Assembly: GCF_002949795.1 (NCBI RefSeq) | Contig: NZ_CP026692.1 | Coordinates: forward strand, 372,001 to 436,000 | Direction: 5' to 3' | DNA from: Nostoc sp. 'Lobaria pulmonaria (5183) cyanobiont' | GTDB taxonomy: Bacteria > Cyanobacteriota > Cyanobacteriia > Cyanobacteriales > Nostocaceae | DNA length: 64,000 nt | Shown here: one piece after another, positions 49,917-58,376 of the stretch | Layout: each line of letters starts with the position of its first letter | Numbering within the stretch: position 1 is the first letter of the stretch | The notes under the pieces: model-generated | Database searches by the model: none | What the model was told of the DNA's origin: nothing | The model's input: only the letters and a program-made list of their open reading frames with translations | Translations under genes and position numbers: made by a program

Positions 49917-52900
49917 GATTCGACTCGTTCGAGTTTCAGCAGGTTGTTGGTGACTTCTATTGTTTGCTCGACTGAGCTTGTAATAGGATAAATAGTAGCG
50001 TAAAGTTCGGTTCTTAAATCAATTTCCTGACGCGCATCCCACCAGTAATCAGGGAAGTTGCCATAAATGGCGTTGATGCTTTCGGCTTGGCTGATATCAA
50101 GGCGATCGCCTGCTTGCTTGATCACAATATAAATGGCAAAGGTGTTTTCATCAACTTTGAGCCGTTGGCGTAAGACTTCTGCTTCTACGCATTCATTGGC
50201 AATTTCATCTAGTCTCGCTAAAGCAACGTGAGCCTCTATTTGGCGGTTTTCAAAGCTAGCGCGGACAATTTCGGCACGTTCGCCAATGGAAATCAAAAAA
50301 GGCGATCGCTGACTTTGCTCGTTTACTGTTTTCAACAATGCCCTACTCAAGTTTAGAACTTTTACTGTATCTGTGGTGCTATTTTGGCGGAATTGTTCTA
50401 ATTGTTGGGCATTGAGTTCGTGGATTGTTCCTGGCATTTCCAACTCGCCGATTGTGACGTTGCGGCGTACCAGTTCTTTGGTTTTGGCGGTGAGTTCAAG
50501 ATCAATGTAGGGACTAGTATTGTAAGCAGCGCGTATTGTTCCGTAAAGCCTGGCGATCGCTTGATAATTTTCCATGAATGGGCGCAGATCGGGGTCAGGA
50601 GAGAGGATTTCGTAAATTGATTGTAGTTGGCGGACAAATTTAAAGAACTTCTCGCGCAAATCTTTGTCTGCAAAATAAGCCGCAGCGCGTTCTTTTGCTT
50701 TGTCATCCCATCCCTTAGCTAGCGGTAAATACTCAGGTGCAGTATTTTCCATCATCGTTTGCAGCAGGTTTTTGATCACATCAACATTTTGGATGATGTC
50801 GTTAACTTCTCCGGACTCAAAGGCCAGGGCTTGCTCTAGTTTGTCGCCAAAGATACCGATAAAATCTAGAACAAAGCCGTAGGGTTTAACTAAACCTTGT
50901 GCATCTTCATAGGGGCGATTCACACGGGCGATTCCTTGCAAGAGAACGTGGTCGCGCATTGGTTTGTCGAGATACATACAGTAAAGTATCGGTGCATCAA
51001 AGCCCGTTAGTAGTTTCTCGGTGACGATGAGAATTTTCGGCAATGCTTTGCGGTAGTCTTCGTAAAGTTGGCGAATTTTGGTCACAGCATCAGCATCGCC
51101 ACCGCAAAGGGTTTCTAAATTTTGGGCATCTTCAGCAGAACAATAACCTGTAAAAGTTAGGGTTTTGGTGGTGTCGTAGTTAAAATCTTTCGGGCGAGAT
51201 TCGATAAAGTCGATGACTGCATTTGGTAAGGATATTTTGGCAGAAACGACGGATTTTTTAATAAAGGCTTTGCGGACTTCTTTCTCTTCGGCATCAGTCA
51301 GGTTGTACTCCCGCAGTCCTGCGGCTGTAGTCCGGGAATAAACGACGGTTGAGTATTCGCTAGGGAGATATTTATCTAAGGCTTGTTTGTAAAGTCTACA
51401 AGCTTCCCGATCTACACCAACCATAAAAGCTTTAAAGCCCATTGGTTCAACGTAGTCACGGAAGTGTGCGGCGACAAATTTCGCTACTTTATCTACTCTA
51501 TCTGCACTTTTGAGAAACTCTTTTAATTTAACAGCGCGATCGAGAATGCCATCAAGTTCCTCTATGTCGTTAATGCCTTCTGCGGCTTGGAGTTGGAAAA
51601 ATTCTTTTTCTAAAATTTCTTGGGGAACACGAAACTCTGATTTAGCCAGGGCATAATTTAGCTTCAGGGTTGTGCCATCTCGTACCGAGTCGGCGGTTGA
51701 ATAGGAATCTAGGCTGTATTTCGGGTCAGTAGGTTCGCCGAAGGTTTGGAAGGTGCTTTGTCCTTTAGCTGCTTTACTGACGGGTGTACCTGTGAAACCG
51801 ATAAATGTGGCGTTGGGGAGGGCAGCCATCAAATATATGCCGAAATTACCGCCAGTGCTACGGTGTGCCTCATCGACTAAGACGGTAATCGTAGAACGCT
51901 TATTTTCTACCTTCATCTTGTCGAACTTGTGAATCATGGCGACGATTAACCCGCGATAATCATCTTGGATGAGTTTTTCTAAGTCTGCTTTACTGGTTGC
52001 GACTTCATAACTTTTGATGCCATAAGCTTTGAGGTTTTTGTCTAGTTGGTTTTCTAGTTCGTTGCGGTCAACAATCATGATTACAGTATTATCGCCGCTA
52101 ATATTGCGGAGTTGGGCGGCAACTGTAATCATCGTGAGGGTTTTACCACTGCCTTGGGTATGCCAAACTAATCCGCGTTTTTTATTCGGATCTTGGATGC
52201 GTTGCAGGACTTTTTTGACTGCACGCGTCTGGTGTTGGCGTAAAATTACTTTGGTTAAGCCGTCATCGCGTTCTAGGAAAACAATGTAATATCTGAGAAT
52301 CTCTAAAAAGCGTTGATGGTCGAAGAAGGTTTTGATTTTCTCTTCGTAGTCGCCTTCTTGGATAATCGAACCTAACCCCCCAGCCCCCTTCCATTGTAGG
52401 GAAGGGGGAGTAATATTGTTGTTCCCCTCCCCTTGCAGGGGAGGGGTTAGGGGAGAGGTAAGTTTCCATTCAAACAAGTTTTTGCGGTTGGTATTCCAGG
52501 TTAAGCCATACCAGAAATTCCACAATTCTGTGACTTCAAAAACTTGGGGAAAGGCTAGCAATTCTGGGGTTTGGTTGTGGTAGCGGCGAATTTGGTCAAT
52601 CCCTAGTGCTAAACCATCAGTTTTCTTTTCTCCTTTGGTTTCAGCAATGGCAACGGGAATACCGTTAATTAGAAAAATAATATCAGCGCGGTTGGGAAAT
52701 TTTACGCCTTTTTGCGACCATTCATCAGTGACTTGGAAGATGTTATTTTCCGGGTTGTTAAAGTCGATGAGGGTAATGTTTCTGTCGCGGTTTTCTTGGG
52801 CGACAAAAATAGATTGTTTGCCTTGCAACCAGTTTAATGCTTCGCGGTTGCCTTCGATGGTGCTGTCAATGTTTCGCAGGCGGCGCAGAATTTCATCTAT

Positions 52901-53095
52901 GTTGTTAGAGGTGACTACGCCAGGATTTAGTTTAATTAGTTGACTGCGAAGAACATCGGCAAAGTAGCGTTCTTTGAGCTTTTCCTCTCCCTTCCCTTCC
53001 CGCCGTTGTAATGCCTCTTTTGAAGTTAGGTATTCCCAGCCAATTTGATATGCATATTTCAGCATCGGTCTTTGAACGGCGGAAGCTTCGCTCAT
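49913..53095 (-). CDS. hsdR: Type I restriction endonuclease subunit R
   Basis: The 1060-residue motor and nuclease subunit cuts foreign DNA after translocation. The nuclease domain has D138 and the E152-T-K154 motif (NRADIIFLINGIPVAIAETK). The helicase part has Walker A (HTQGSGKT), VLVDEAHR, FIGFTGTP and later motifs around GIARVNRPY. Residues about 212-243, Pro- and Gly-rich (LTSPLTPPLQGEG and onward), are encoded by an inserted palindromic repeat between nuclease and helicase. The gene overlaps hsdS upstream and the DUF45 gene downstream by four bases each. Confidence 0.95.
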   Translation of the reverse strand: MSEASAVQRPMLKYAYQIGWEYLTSKEALQRREGKGEEKLKERYFADVLRSQLIKLNPGVVTSNNIDEILRRLRNIDSTIEGNREALNWLQGKQSIFVAQENRDRNITLIDFNNPENNIFQVTDEWSQKGVKFPNRADIIFLINGIPVAIAETKGEKKTDGLALGIDQIRRYHNQTPELLAFPQVFEVTELWNFWYGLTWNTNRKNLFEWKLTSPLTPPLQGEGNNNITPPSLQWKGAGGLGSIIQEGDYEEKIKTFFDHQRFLEILRYYIVFLERDDGLTKVILRQHQTRAVKKVLQRIQDPNKKRGLVWHTQGSGKTLTMITVAAQLRNISGDNTVIMIVDRNELENQLDKNLKAYGIKSYEVATSKADLEKLIQDDYRGLIVAMIHKFDKMKVENKRSTITVLVDEAHRSTGGNFGIYLMAALPNATFIGFTGTPVSKAAKGQSTFQTFGEPTDPKYSLDSYSTADSVRDGTTLKLNYALAKSEFRVPQEILEKEFFQLQAAEGINDIEELDGILDRAVKLKEFLKSADRVDKVAKFVAAHFRDYVEPMGFKAFMVGVDREACRLYKQALDKYLPSEYSTVVYSRTTAAGLREYNLTDAEEKEVRKAFIKKSVVSAKISLPNAVIDFIESRPKDFNYDTTKTLTFTGYCSAEDAQNLETLCGGDADAVTKIRQLYEDYRKALPKILIVTEKLLTGFDAPILYCMYLDKPMRDHVLLQGIARVNRPYEDAQGLVKPYGFVLDFIGIFGDKLEQALAFESGEVNDIIQNVDVIKNLLQTMMENTAPEYLPLAKGWDDKAKERAAAYFADKDLREKFFKFVRQLQSIYEILSPDPDLRPFMENYQAIARLYGTIRAAYNTSPYIDLELTAKTKELVRRNVTIGELEMPGTIHELNAQQLEQFRQNSTTDTVKVLNLSRALLKTVNEQSQRSPFLISIGERAEIVRASFENRQIEAHVALARLDEIANECVEAEVLRQRLKVDENTFAIYIVIKQAGDRLDISQAESINAIYGNFPDYWWDARQEIDLRTELYATIYPITSSVEQTIEVTNNLLKLERVES
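52370..52458. repeat. Nested palindromic repeat inserted in frame in hsdR
   Basis: Outer arms CCTAACCCC and GGGGTTAGG enclose two hairpins, CCCCCTTCC...GGGAAGGGGG and CCCCTCCCC...GGGGAGGGG. This is the G/C-rich repeat type common between genes in Nostocales. Here it keeps the frame and adds about 30 residues to HsdR. Confidence 0.75.
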
Positions 53096-54351
53096 ACGTA
53101 AGTCTCAGTTAAGGGTTGGGTGGAAATTTTACCTGTCATCAGTTGTTCTAGCATGGCGTGGAAGAGTTCGTCAGTAAGGGCGATTTCTTTTTCTAGGGCT
53201 TGAATTTTGCGATCGCAGGCTTTTAAGGTAAGAGCAATATCTTTTTGTTCACCAAAAATAGGTAAAGGTATAGTAATAGATTTAATAATCATTGAATTTA
53301 AATTTGTTTGATTTGCTCCATATCCTAACGTTCTAATTTTTTCATAGTTTCCAGCTAGAAAATAGAATACATAATCATTTAAAATATTTTGTTGTAATAA
53401 GATTGCTGCACAAGCTTGATTTAGAGTTGCATCAATTCCTAAAATTGCAACTTTACCCCGCGTTACTCCTTGCCCATACATAGCCATTAAAAGAGTTCCA
53501 CGCGGAATTATCTTGGCTGCTGAGTTTTTCAATCCTTCTTTTGTAATTTTCTCTTCTGTATCGGTAATAATTCCGTAATTGACTTCTCCAGTTTTTACCC
53601 AAGGAATATCGCCATTCCAATATTTAGCATTACTTCTGCTAGGCGTGCCGCCAGATGTAATTTGACTAATTTGCCCTAACTTCACAACTTGCCAACTCTC
53701 AGGAATTTCCCCTATTCCCTTCTTCTTGCGCGGTTCATTGCGAGTGCCATGAGTAAAGAGATACTGCATCAGTGCTGCTTTGCGTTCCCGTTCCAGTTCT
53801 AACTCTCGCTGGCGGGTTTCTTTGGCTTTCTGGATGGTTCGCAGAGTGTGTGCGATCGTTTTTTGTTCGGGGAGTGGAGGGATAATAATTGGCAATGATT
53901 GTAAATTTGCCTGATTAATATTAGTAACTCCTACTTTCCCAGACTTAGAGATAAGAATTTTTCTAACTGTATCTCGACGGAGATAATTAACTAAAAAGAT
54001 AGGTTCAATTTCCTGTGTTTCTAATCGCGCCCTAATTATAAACCCACAGAATGTCACAGGCTCTGTAAAATCAAGAAATAAAGAAGCCCAACCTACTCCC
54101 TCCTGCTTCAAAGATGAGCGTACAAATAAAATATCGTTTTTTTTAAGTAGATAATCATCTTTAAGCTTAATATCTACTCTATAAAGTTTATTCATTGATA
54201 TAAATGAACTTTCACAATACATATTCAGAACATCTACTGTGAGAGTACCACTTCCTTTTTGCTCTTTATTAAAATTGATACCATTCTTTAATTGGGCTAT
54301 ATCTCCCAATTTCACTATCCTCCAATGAGGCGGTACTTGCATCTCATCCAT
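53092..54351 (-). CDS. hsdS: Type I restriction specificity subunit S
   Basis: The 419-residue subunit recognises the split DNA target. It has two target-recognition domains: about 1-160, starting HWRIVKLGDIAQLKNG, and about 215-365, starting SWQVVKLGQISQITSGGTPS. Each is followed by a coiled-coil spacer (PLPEQKTIAHTLRTIQKAKETR and IFGEQKDIALTLKACDRKI). The order and four-base overlap with hsdR fit one operon. The target cannot be predicted by eye. Confidence 0.94.
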   Translation of the reverse strand: MDEMQVPPHWRIVKLGDIAQLKNGINFNKEQKGSGTLTVDVLNMYCESSFISMNKLYRVDIKLKDDYLLKKNDILFVRSSLKQEGVGWASLFLDFTEPVTFCGFIIRARLETQEIEPIFLVNYLRRDTVRKILISKSGKVGVTNINQANLQSLPIIIPPLPEQKTIAHTLRTIQKAKETRQRELELERERKAALMQYLFTHGTRNEPRKKKGIGEIPESWQVVKLGQISQITSGGTPSRSNAKYWNGDIPWVKTGEVNYGIITDTEEKITKEGLKNSAAKIIPRGTLLMAMYGQGVTRGKVAILGIDATLNQACAAILLQQNILNDYVFYFLAGNYEKIRTLGYGANQTNLNSMIIKSITIPLPIFGEQKDIALTLKACDRKIQALEKEIALTDELFHAMLEQLMTGKISTQPLTETYV

Positions 54352-54362
54352 CCCTACCCCTT

Positions 54363-54791
54363 TTATATTCCATCAGCAATAATCAAATCTATCATTTCAT
54401 TCTTATTCTTCCGATAAACCCGAAAATCACTATCTAGAGTTAACACACTACTACCATTAATCAACTCACTCATTCTTACCAAACACGCATCAGCTAAAGA
54501 CATTGGTACATTCTGATACCGCTTCAACAACTCTCTAACCGTTCCTATTTCATCACTGAGACGAAAAGAGATTTGAATTATGCGAGTATCTAGTAAAGAC
54601 ATAACCGCATCCTGTCCACCATAAAAATCTCGCAATATAAAAAACGTTTCACTAATCACTACTTCACAAGTTAATAAGGGTGGTTTAATCTTTTTCCATT
54701 CATTAACCGCCCAATCATGCGAATTTTCCCGATTATTGATAAATGCAACTAAGGGGCCTGTATCTAGAAGTACCTTTTTCCTCATTTCCAA
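54363..54791 (-). CDS. PIN-domain toxin (VapC-like)
   Basis: The 142-residue protein is a PIN-domain nuclease with acidic residues in LLDTGPLVAFI, ISETFF, MSLADACLV and LTLDSDF. VapC-type toxins cut RNA, often tRNA. Its start overlaps the end of the upstream DUF2281 gene by ten bases. The pair sits within the hsd operon between hsdM and hsdS. Confidence 0.88.
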   Translation of the reverse strand: MEMRKKVLLDTGPLVAFINNRENSHDWAVNEWKKIKPPLLTCEVVISETFFILRDFYGGQDAVMSLLDTRIIQISFRLSDEIGTVRELLKRYQNVPMSLADACLVRMSELINGSSVLTLDSDFRVYRKNKNEMIDLIIADGI

Positions 54792-55039
54792 CCGTAGCCT
54801 TCTAAATACTTCTTGTTGGTAGCTAAATCGCCAGGCCCTCCATCAACACAACCAGCAAACTCTTTGGCTGCTTCATAGGCAGAAATAGGTTCTTTTTCTT
54901 CTTTATGCTGTACATCCTGCTTTTGCATCTCCTTATACTGCAAAAACTGAATAAAATCAATTACCTCCTGCTGCTTCTCTGGAGATAATTTTCTAAATTC
55001 ATCAATGATTATTTGTTCTCGATCAATTGCTTGAGTCAT
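54782..55039 (-). CDS. DUF2281-type antitoxin of the PIN toxin
   Basis: The 85-residue protein starts with a helical LSPEKQQEVIDFIQFLQYKE segment, as in DUF2281, and ends with a C-terminal tail (CVDGGPGDLATNKKYLEGYGW) of the kind that wraps PIN toxins. The overlap with the PIN gene supports a toxin-antitoxin pair. Confidence 0.82.
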   Translation of the reverse strand: MTQAIDREQIIIDEFRKLSPEKQQEVIDFIQFLQYKEMQKQDVQHKEEKEPISAYEAAKEFAGCVDGGPGDLATNKKYLEGYGWK

Positions 55040-55373
55040 TGCTGTATCCTGGATAAAAATAATAAGATATTTGTAGCTGATTGAAACTTTAGCAATTTAA
55101 ACTTTACTACTCATTGCAGACAAACTTAAATACTCAGAGATCAGCTAGCGTAAAATGTGTAGGTAGGTTTGAGGAACAAAACCTATAATTTTGCAGGGTT
55201 TGTTGGGTTTCGCAAAGCCTCAACCCAACCTACGAATATTCTAACCCCCAACCCCTTCCCTATTAGCGTTGGGGAGTAAGCCTTAAAGGCTCTCTCCTTG
55301 TAGGCTAGGGTGTACACACAAGTATGACCAGCATAGGTTTCAACTCTTCTAGTAGTTTCGTAGGGTGCATTAC

Positions 55374-55505
55374 AATACGGTTCGGTTAACCTGTTTTTCT
55401 CTCGAAGATCCCCCCAACCCCCCTTAAAAAGGGGGGCTTTTTCTAATCTTTACCCCCTTAAAAAGGGGGTCGCCGCAGGCGGGGGGATCTTATCCGAACC
55501 GTATT
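55374..55505. mobile_element. Small inverted-repeat element (MITE-like), copy B
   Basis: The ends AATACGGTTCGG and CCGAACCGTATT are perfect inverted repeats of the same type as copy A. Inside are nested G/C palindromes, with GATCCCCCC and GGGGGGATC as outer arms. The flanks on both sides contain a TAGGGTGC(A/G)TTA sequence, so the element may sit in another repeat. Confidence 0.65.
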
Positions 55506-55527
55506 AGGGTGCGTTATGGCCACGCCG

Positions 55528-55779
55528 AATCAGCAAATGCGTTCGCCAAATCAACAAATGCGAACGCCGAATCAATAAATGCGATCGCCAAATCAACAAA
55601 TGCGAACCCCAAATCAACAAATGCGAACCCCAAATCAACAAATGCGAACCCCGAATCAACAAATGCGAACCCCAAATCAACAAATGCGAACCCCAAATCA
55701 ACAAATGCGAACCCCGAATCAACAAATGCGAACCCCGAATCAACAAATGCGAACCCCGAATCAACAAATGCGTAGGCGT
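55528..55779 (+). repeat. About twelve tandem copies of a 21-base repeat
   Basis: The unit AATCAACAAATGCGAACCCC plus G or A is repeated about twelve times. The first three units differ, carrying GCGTTCGCC, GCGAACGCC and GCGATCGCC (a HIP1 site). The last unit runs into a GCGTAGGCGTAGCC palindromic repeat. Several frames stay open on both strands because the period is a multiple of three; I do not consider this a gene. Confidence 0.9.
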
Positions 55780-55824
55780 AGCCAGCCTTAAGCATCGCCT
55801 TATATGAAAAACGCTATAAATTCC

Positions 55825-55924
55825 AATACGCTTGGGTTAAGGGCTACTTGTACAAAATTGTGGGTTTTCGAGACGCGATAAATCGCCGTCTCTACAAGTG
55901 TTTTGGTATTATCTGAACTGTATT
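55825..55924. mobile_element. Small inverted-repeat element (MITE-like), copy C
   Basis: The left end CAATACGCTTGGGTTAAGG and right end CTGAACTGTATTG resemble copies A and B. GCTATAAATTC, eleven bases, is repeated directly on both sides (55813-55823 and 55925-55935), as expected from target duplication. The right-hand copy contains the hsdM stop codon. The inside has the GAGACGCGAT...GTCTCTAC palindrome, as in copy A. Confidence 0.7.
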
Positions 55925-55925
55925 G

Positions 55926-57569
55926 CTATAAATTCAACTTTGCTAACACCTCAGCTAAATCTTTATCAGCCCATTCCCTGTCTTGTCTTGCTACCGCCAA
56001 ATCTGTCAAAATATCTGCGATCGCCCGATGCACAACTTTATCGCTAACATCCACAAACTGCGACGGACTAAGATTATAATCCGCTTCTCTCAATTCCTCT
56101 AACTTAATAACTTTACTCAGCTTCTCTCGCGTTTCCCAATTGCGATAAACCTCATCAACCGCCTTAATCCCTTCCTTTGTCAAAATATTCTTCGGATCGC
56201 CCTTCACAAAATAATCAGCAGCATTAATCAGCAAAAACTCGCCCTTACGATTCAGAGGTTTCAGGCGATTTAATAAAATTACCACCCCTGGCGCAGTGGT
56301 GTTATAAAACAAATTTTCAGGTAGCAAAATCACCCCTTCAACTCTGTCTTTTTCCACAAATTCTTTGCGGATGTCCCTTTCTTGATTTTTGTTCTGACTC
56401 CCGGAACCGCGAGACACTGCACCTGTATCCAAAACAACCGCCGCCCGTCCGTTATCTTTCAGCGATGCCCAAATATGCTGCACCCATCCCCAATCTGCTG
56501 AAGATTTGGAGGCAATTCCGTCTTTAAACCGTTCAAAAGAATCTTCTTCGTAAGCATCTGCGCCGTAGTTGTCCTGATTCCACATCGGATTAGCAACCAC
56601 ATAATCAAAGCGCATTACCTTCTTGTCAACCGTAAATTTTGGTTGCCTGAATGTATCGCCAATCTCAATTTGAGTATCAGTAAAATCCTGCAAAAACATA
56701 TTCATTTTAGCGATCGCGAAAGTTGTCCAGTTCAACTCTTGCCCAAATAACCGAGGTGCTTTACTCTCTTCCCCTGGATGCTTGCGGTTGAACACCAGAC
56801 GCGGCTTAGTCAACAACCTTCCCGATCCACAAGTGGGATCATAAATCTTTGTGTAGGGTTCAGGGTCAATAATTTCCGCAATCAACCAACCCACCTCTGA
56901 TGGTGTGAGAAACTCCCCCGCACTTTGCCCCTGTCCTTCGGCAAATTTCCGCAGCAGATACTCATAGGCTTCCCCTAAAACATCTGCATTAGTATTCTTT
57001 AACCCCAACCGATGCCGACTGATGACTTCAATCAAGTCCTTTAAATGGTCATCATCTAAAACGCGCTGATTGCTTTGCTTCTCGTTATAATCCTTCAGCG
57101 TCAGCGTTCCTGATAACCCAGGATTGCGCTTTGCCACTTCCCGCATCGCCGTTGTGACAAACTCTCCTAAGCCATCTTTCGGATGAAAACGAATTGCATC
57201 CCAACGGTATTCGTGCGGTACATAATAACGGACAATCGGCTGACGATTATTTTTAATTGCATCTTGATGATCTGCTTCAATGAAAGCACGGGCTAAGTCT
57301 CCACCCCCAAATTTCTCGGCGCACTTTTCATACTCATCATCAAACACATCAGACAGCCGTTTGTAGAAAATTAGCGGCAGAATAAAATCTTTGAATTTTG
57401 GTGCATCCGTCGCACCGCGTATCTTACAAGCAGCATCCCACAGCCATTGTTCCATTGCGGGAATATCCAAACGCTCATCAGCTTGGTTCGCTAACTGTAG
57501 AAGGGGTAAATCAAGAGAACCGTTTTTCTCTGCTGGATTTTTGCTGTTTTTCCTTGTTCCACGCGGCAC
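55926..57569 (-). CDS. hsdM: Type I restriction DNA methyltransferase subunit M
   Basis: The 547-residue adenine methyltransferase has the HsdM N-terminal helical domain (WLWDAACKIRGATDAPKFKD). The SAM motif is IYDPTCGSGRLL (about 245-256) and the catalytic motif IV reads VANPMWNQ instead of NPPF. Whether NPMW is active is likely, since similar variants occur in cyanobacterial HsdM, but this was not checked. It is the first gene of the system. About 890 bases of repeats separate it from the antitoxin, toxin, hsdS and hsdR genes. Confidence 0.94.
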   Translation of the reverse strand: MPRGTRKNSKNPAEKNGSLDLPLLQLANQADERLDIPAMEQWLWDAACKIRGATDAPKFKDFILPLIFYKRLSDVFDDEYEKCAEKFGGGDLARAFIEADHQDAIKNNRQPIVRYYVPHEYRWDAIRFHPKDGLGEFVTTAMREVAKRNPGLSGTLTLKDYNEKQSNQRVLDDDHLKDLIEVISRHRLGLKNTNADVLGEAYEYLLRKFAEGQGQSAGEFLTPSEVGWLIAEIIDPEPYTKIYDPTCGSGRLLTKPRLVFNRKHPGEESKAPRLFGQELNWTTFAIAKMNMFLQDFTDTQIEIGDTFRQPKFTVDKKVMRFDYVVANPMWNQDNYGADAYEEDSFERFKDGIASKSSADWGWVQHIWASLKDNGRAAVVLDTGAVSRGSGSQNKNQERDIRKEFVEKDRVEGVILLPENLFYNTTAPGVVILLNRLKPLNRKGEFLLINAADYFVKGDPKNILTKEGIKAVDEVYRNWETREKLSKVIKLEELREADYNLSPSQFVDVSDKVVHRAIADILTDLAVARQDREWADKDLAEVLAKLNL

Positions 57570-57735
57570 TATACTTACTCCTGCAATGCTTCTATCTTAT
57601 GAAAGAGAATCCCTATTTTCGCAGTTTCTCGGCTAATTGTTGATAAATGATATCTAACCACACAGGAATCACAACCTTGTTCTAGAGATGCGTAGACGCG
57701 TAGCGGCTTGTTGTCAGACATCGCATTGGTGAATT

Positions 57736-58090
57736 ATGCTCAAAAATGGTTGCAAGATGAACGAGAAAGAGGAAGACGCTAAAAAATTTGCTCAACCTCG
57801 TCGTAAACTTTAAATTCAGATTGAACGCCTCAGAAAAGTTCTACCTAAGTTGGACAATATGCGAAGAACAAGTTCAAAGTGAGGTTCAAGCCAAAGCTAA
57901 ACAAAAATCAGACTTAATAGAAGTTCAAAAACAGTATGCTAAATAATACCAAGTTAACGTCCATCAGTGGAGCTACGGCAGATTAATTTCTAGTGTTCAA
58001 AGTCAGGCTGCTAAAGCTGGAATTCTTATAGAAGAGTCAAAACTGCCAATTCGAGGTAGTCCTCAGGAGAAAGCGAAAGAATTAGCGTAG
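57736..58090 (+). pseudogene. cas12k: Decayed Cas12k gene of a type V-K CRISPR-associated transposon
   Basis: Segments match Cas12k of Scytonema hofmanni as I remember it. LKNGCKMNEKEEDAKKFAQP plus RRKL, TAA, IQIERL corresponds to LKNGC-KEED-KFA-RRRK-IQIQRL. A deletion of about 300 residues follows. Then come VLPKLDNMR, a frameshift, QVQSEVQAKAKQKS, QYAK, TAA (for Gln), YQVNVHQWSYGRLISS, and IEESKLPIRGSPQEKAKELA, which matches the C-terminus. Two stops, one frameshift and the deletion make it inactive. The end is cut by a GCGTAGGTGTAGCCCGCC repeat. No tnsB, tnsC or tniQ is seen in the window. Confidence 0.85.
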
Positions 58091-58186
58091 GTGTAGCCCG
58101 CCGTAGGTATCGCGGCTTACCATTCCCGCAAAATAAACTGATTGACAAAACACCGAACCTTGACAAGTTTGCTGTTTAATAGTACG

Positions 58187-58226
58187 CTAATTTGCCAACG
58201 CGGACATCTAATTTGGCAATCGACAT
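58187..58226 (+). repeat. Direct repeats resembling TnsB-binding sites (transposon right end)
   Basis: Two imperfect copies, CTAATTTGCCAACGCGGACAT at 58187 (21 bases) and CTAATTTGGCAATCGACAT at 58208, follow each other. As I recall, the right end of ShCAST has repeats of the form CGACAT-TAATTTGTCAC. The position between the cas12k remnant and the tRNA agrees with a transposon end. Confidence 0.55.
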
Positions 58227-58240
58227 AAAATACTTAAAAA

Positions 58241-58313
<73 letters not shown>

Positions 58314-58376
58314 ACACGAATAACAATCTTAGCATAACTTCCGACAATTTAGTTAGTGCCGCACCCAAAAAACTAA

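Noticed and set aside
55528..55779. CRISPR array
   Set aside because: The units are contiguous 21-base repeats without unique spacers, so it is a simple tandem repeat.
55504..55795. Long open frames on both strands with seven-residue repeats
   Set aside because: They result from a 21-base tandem array whose period is a multiple of three; several frames are open at once and there is no ribosome site.
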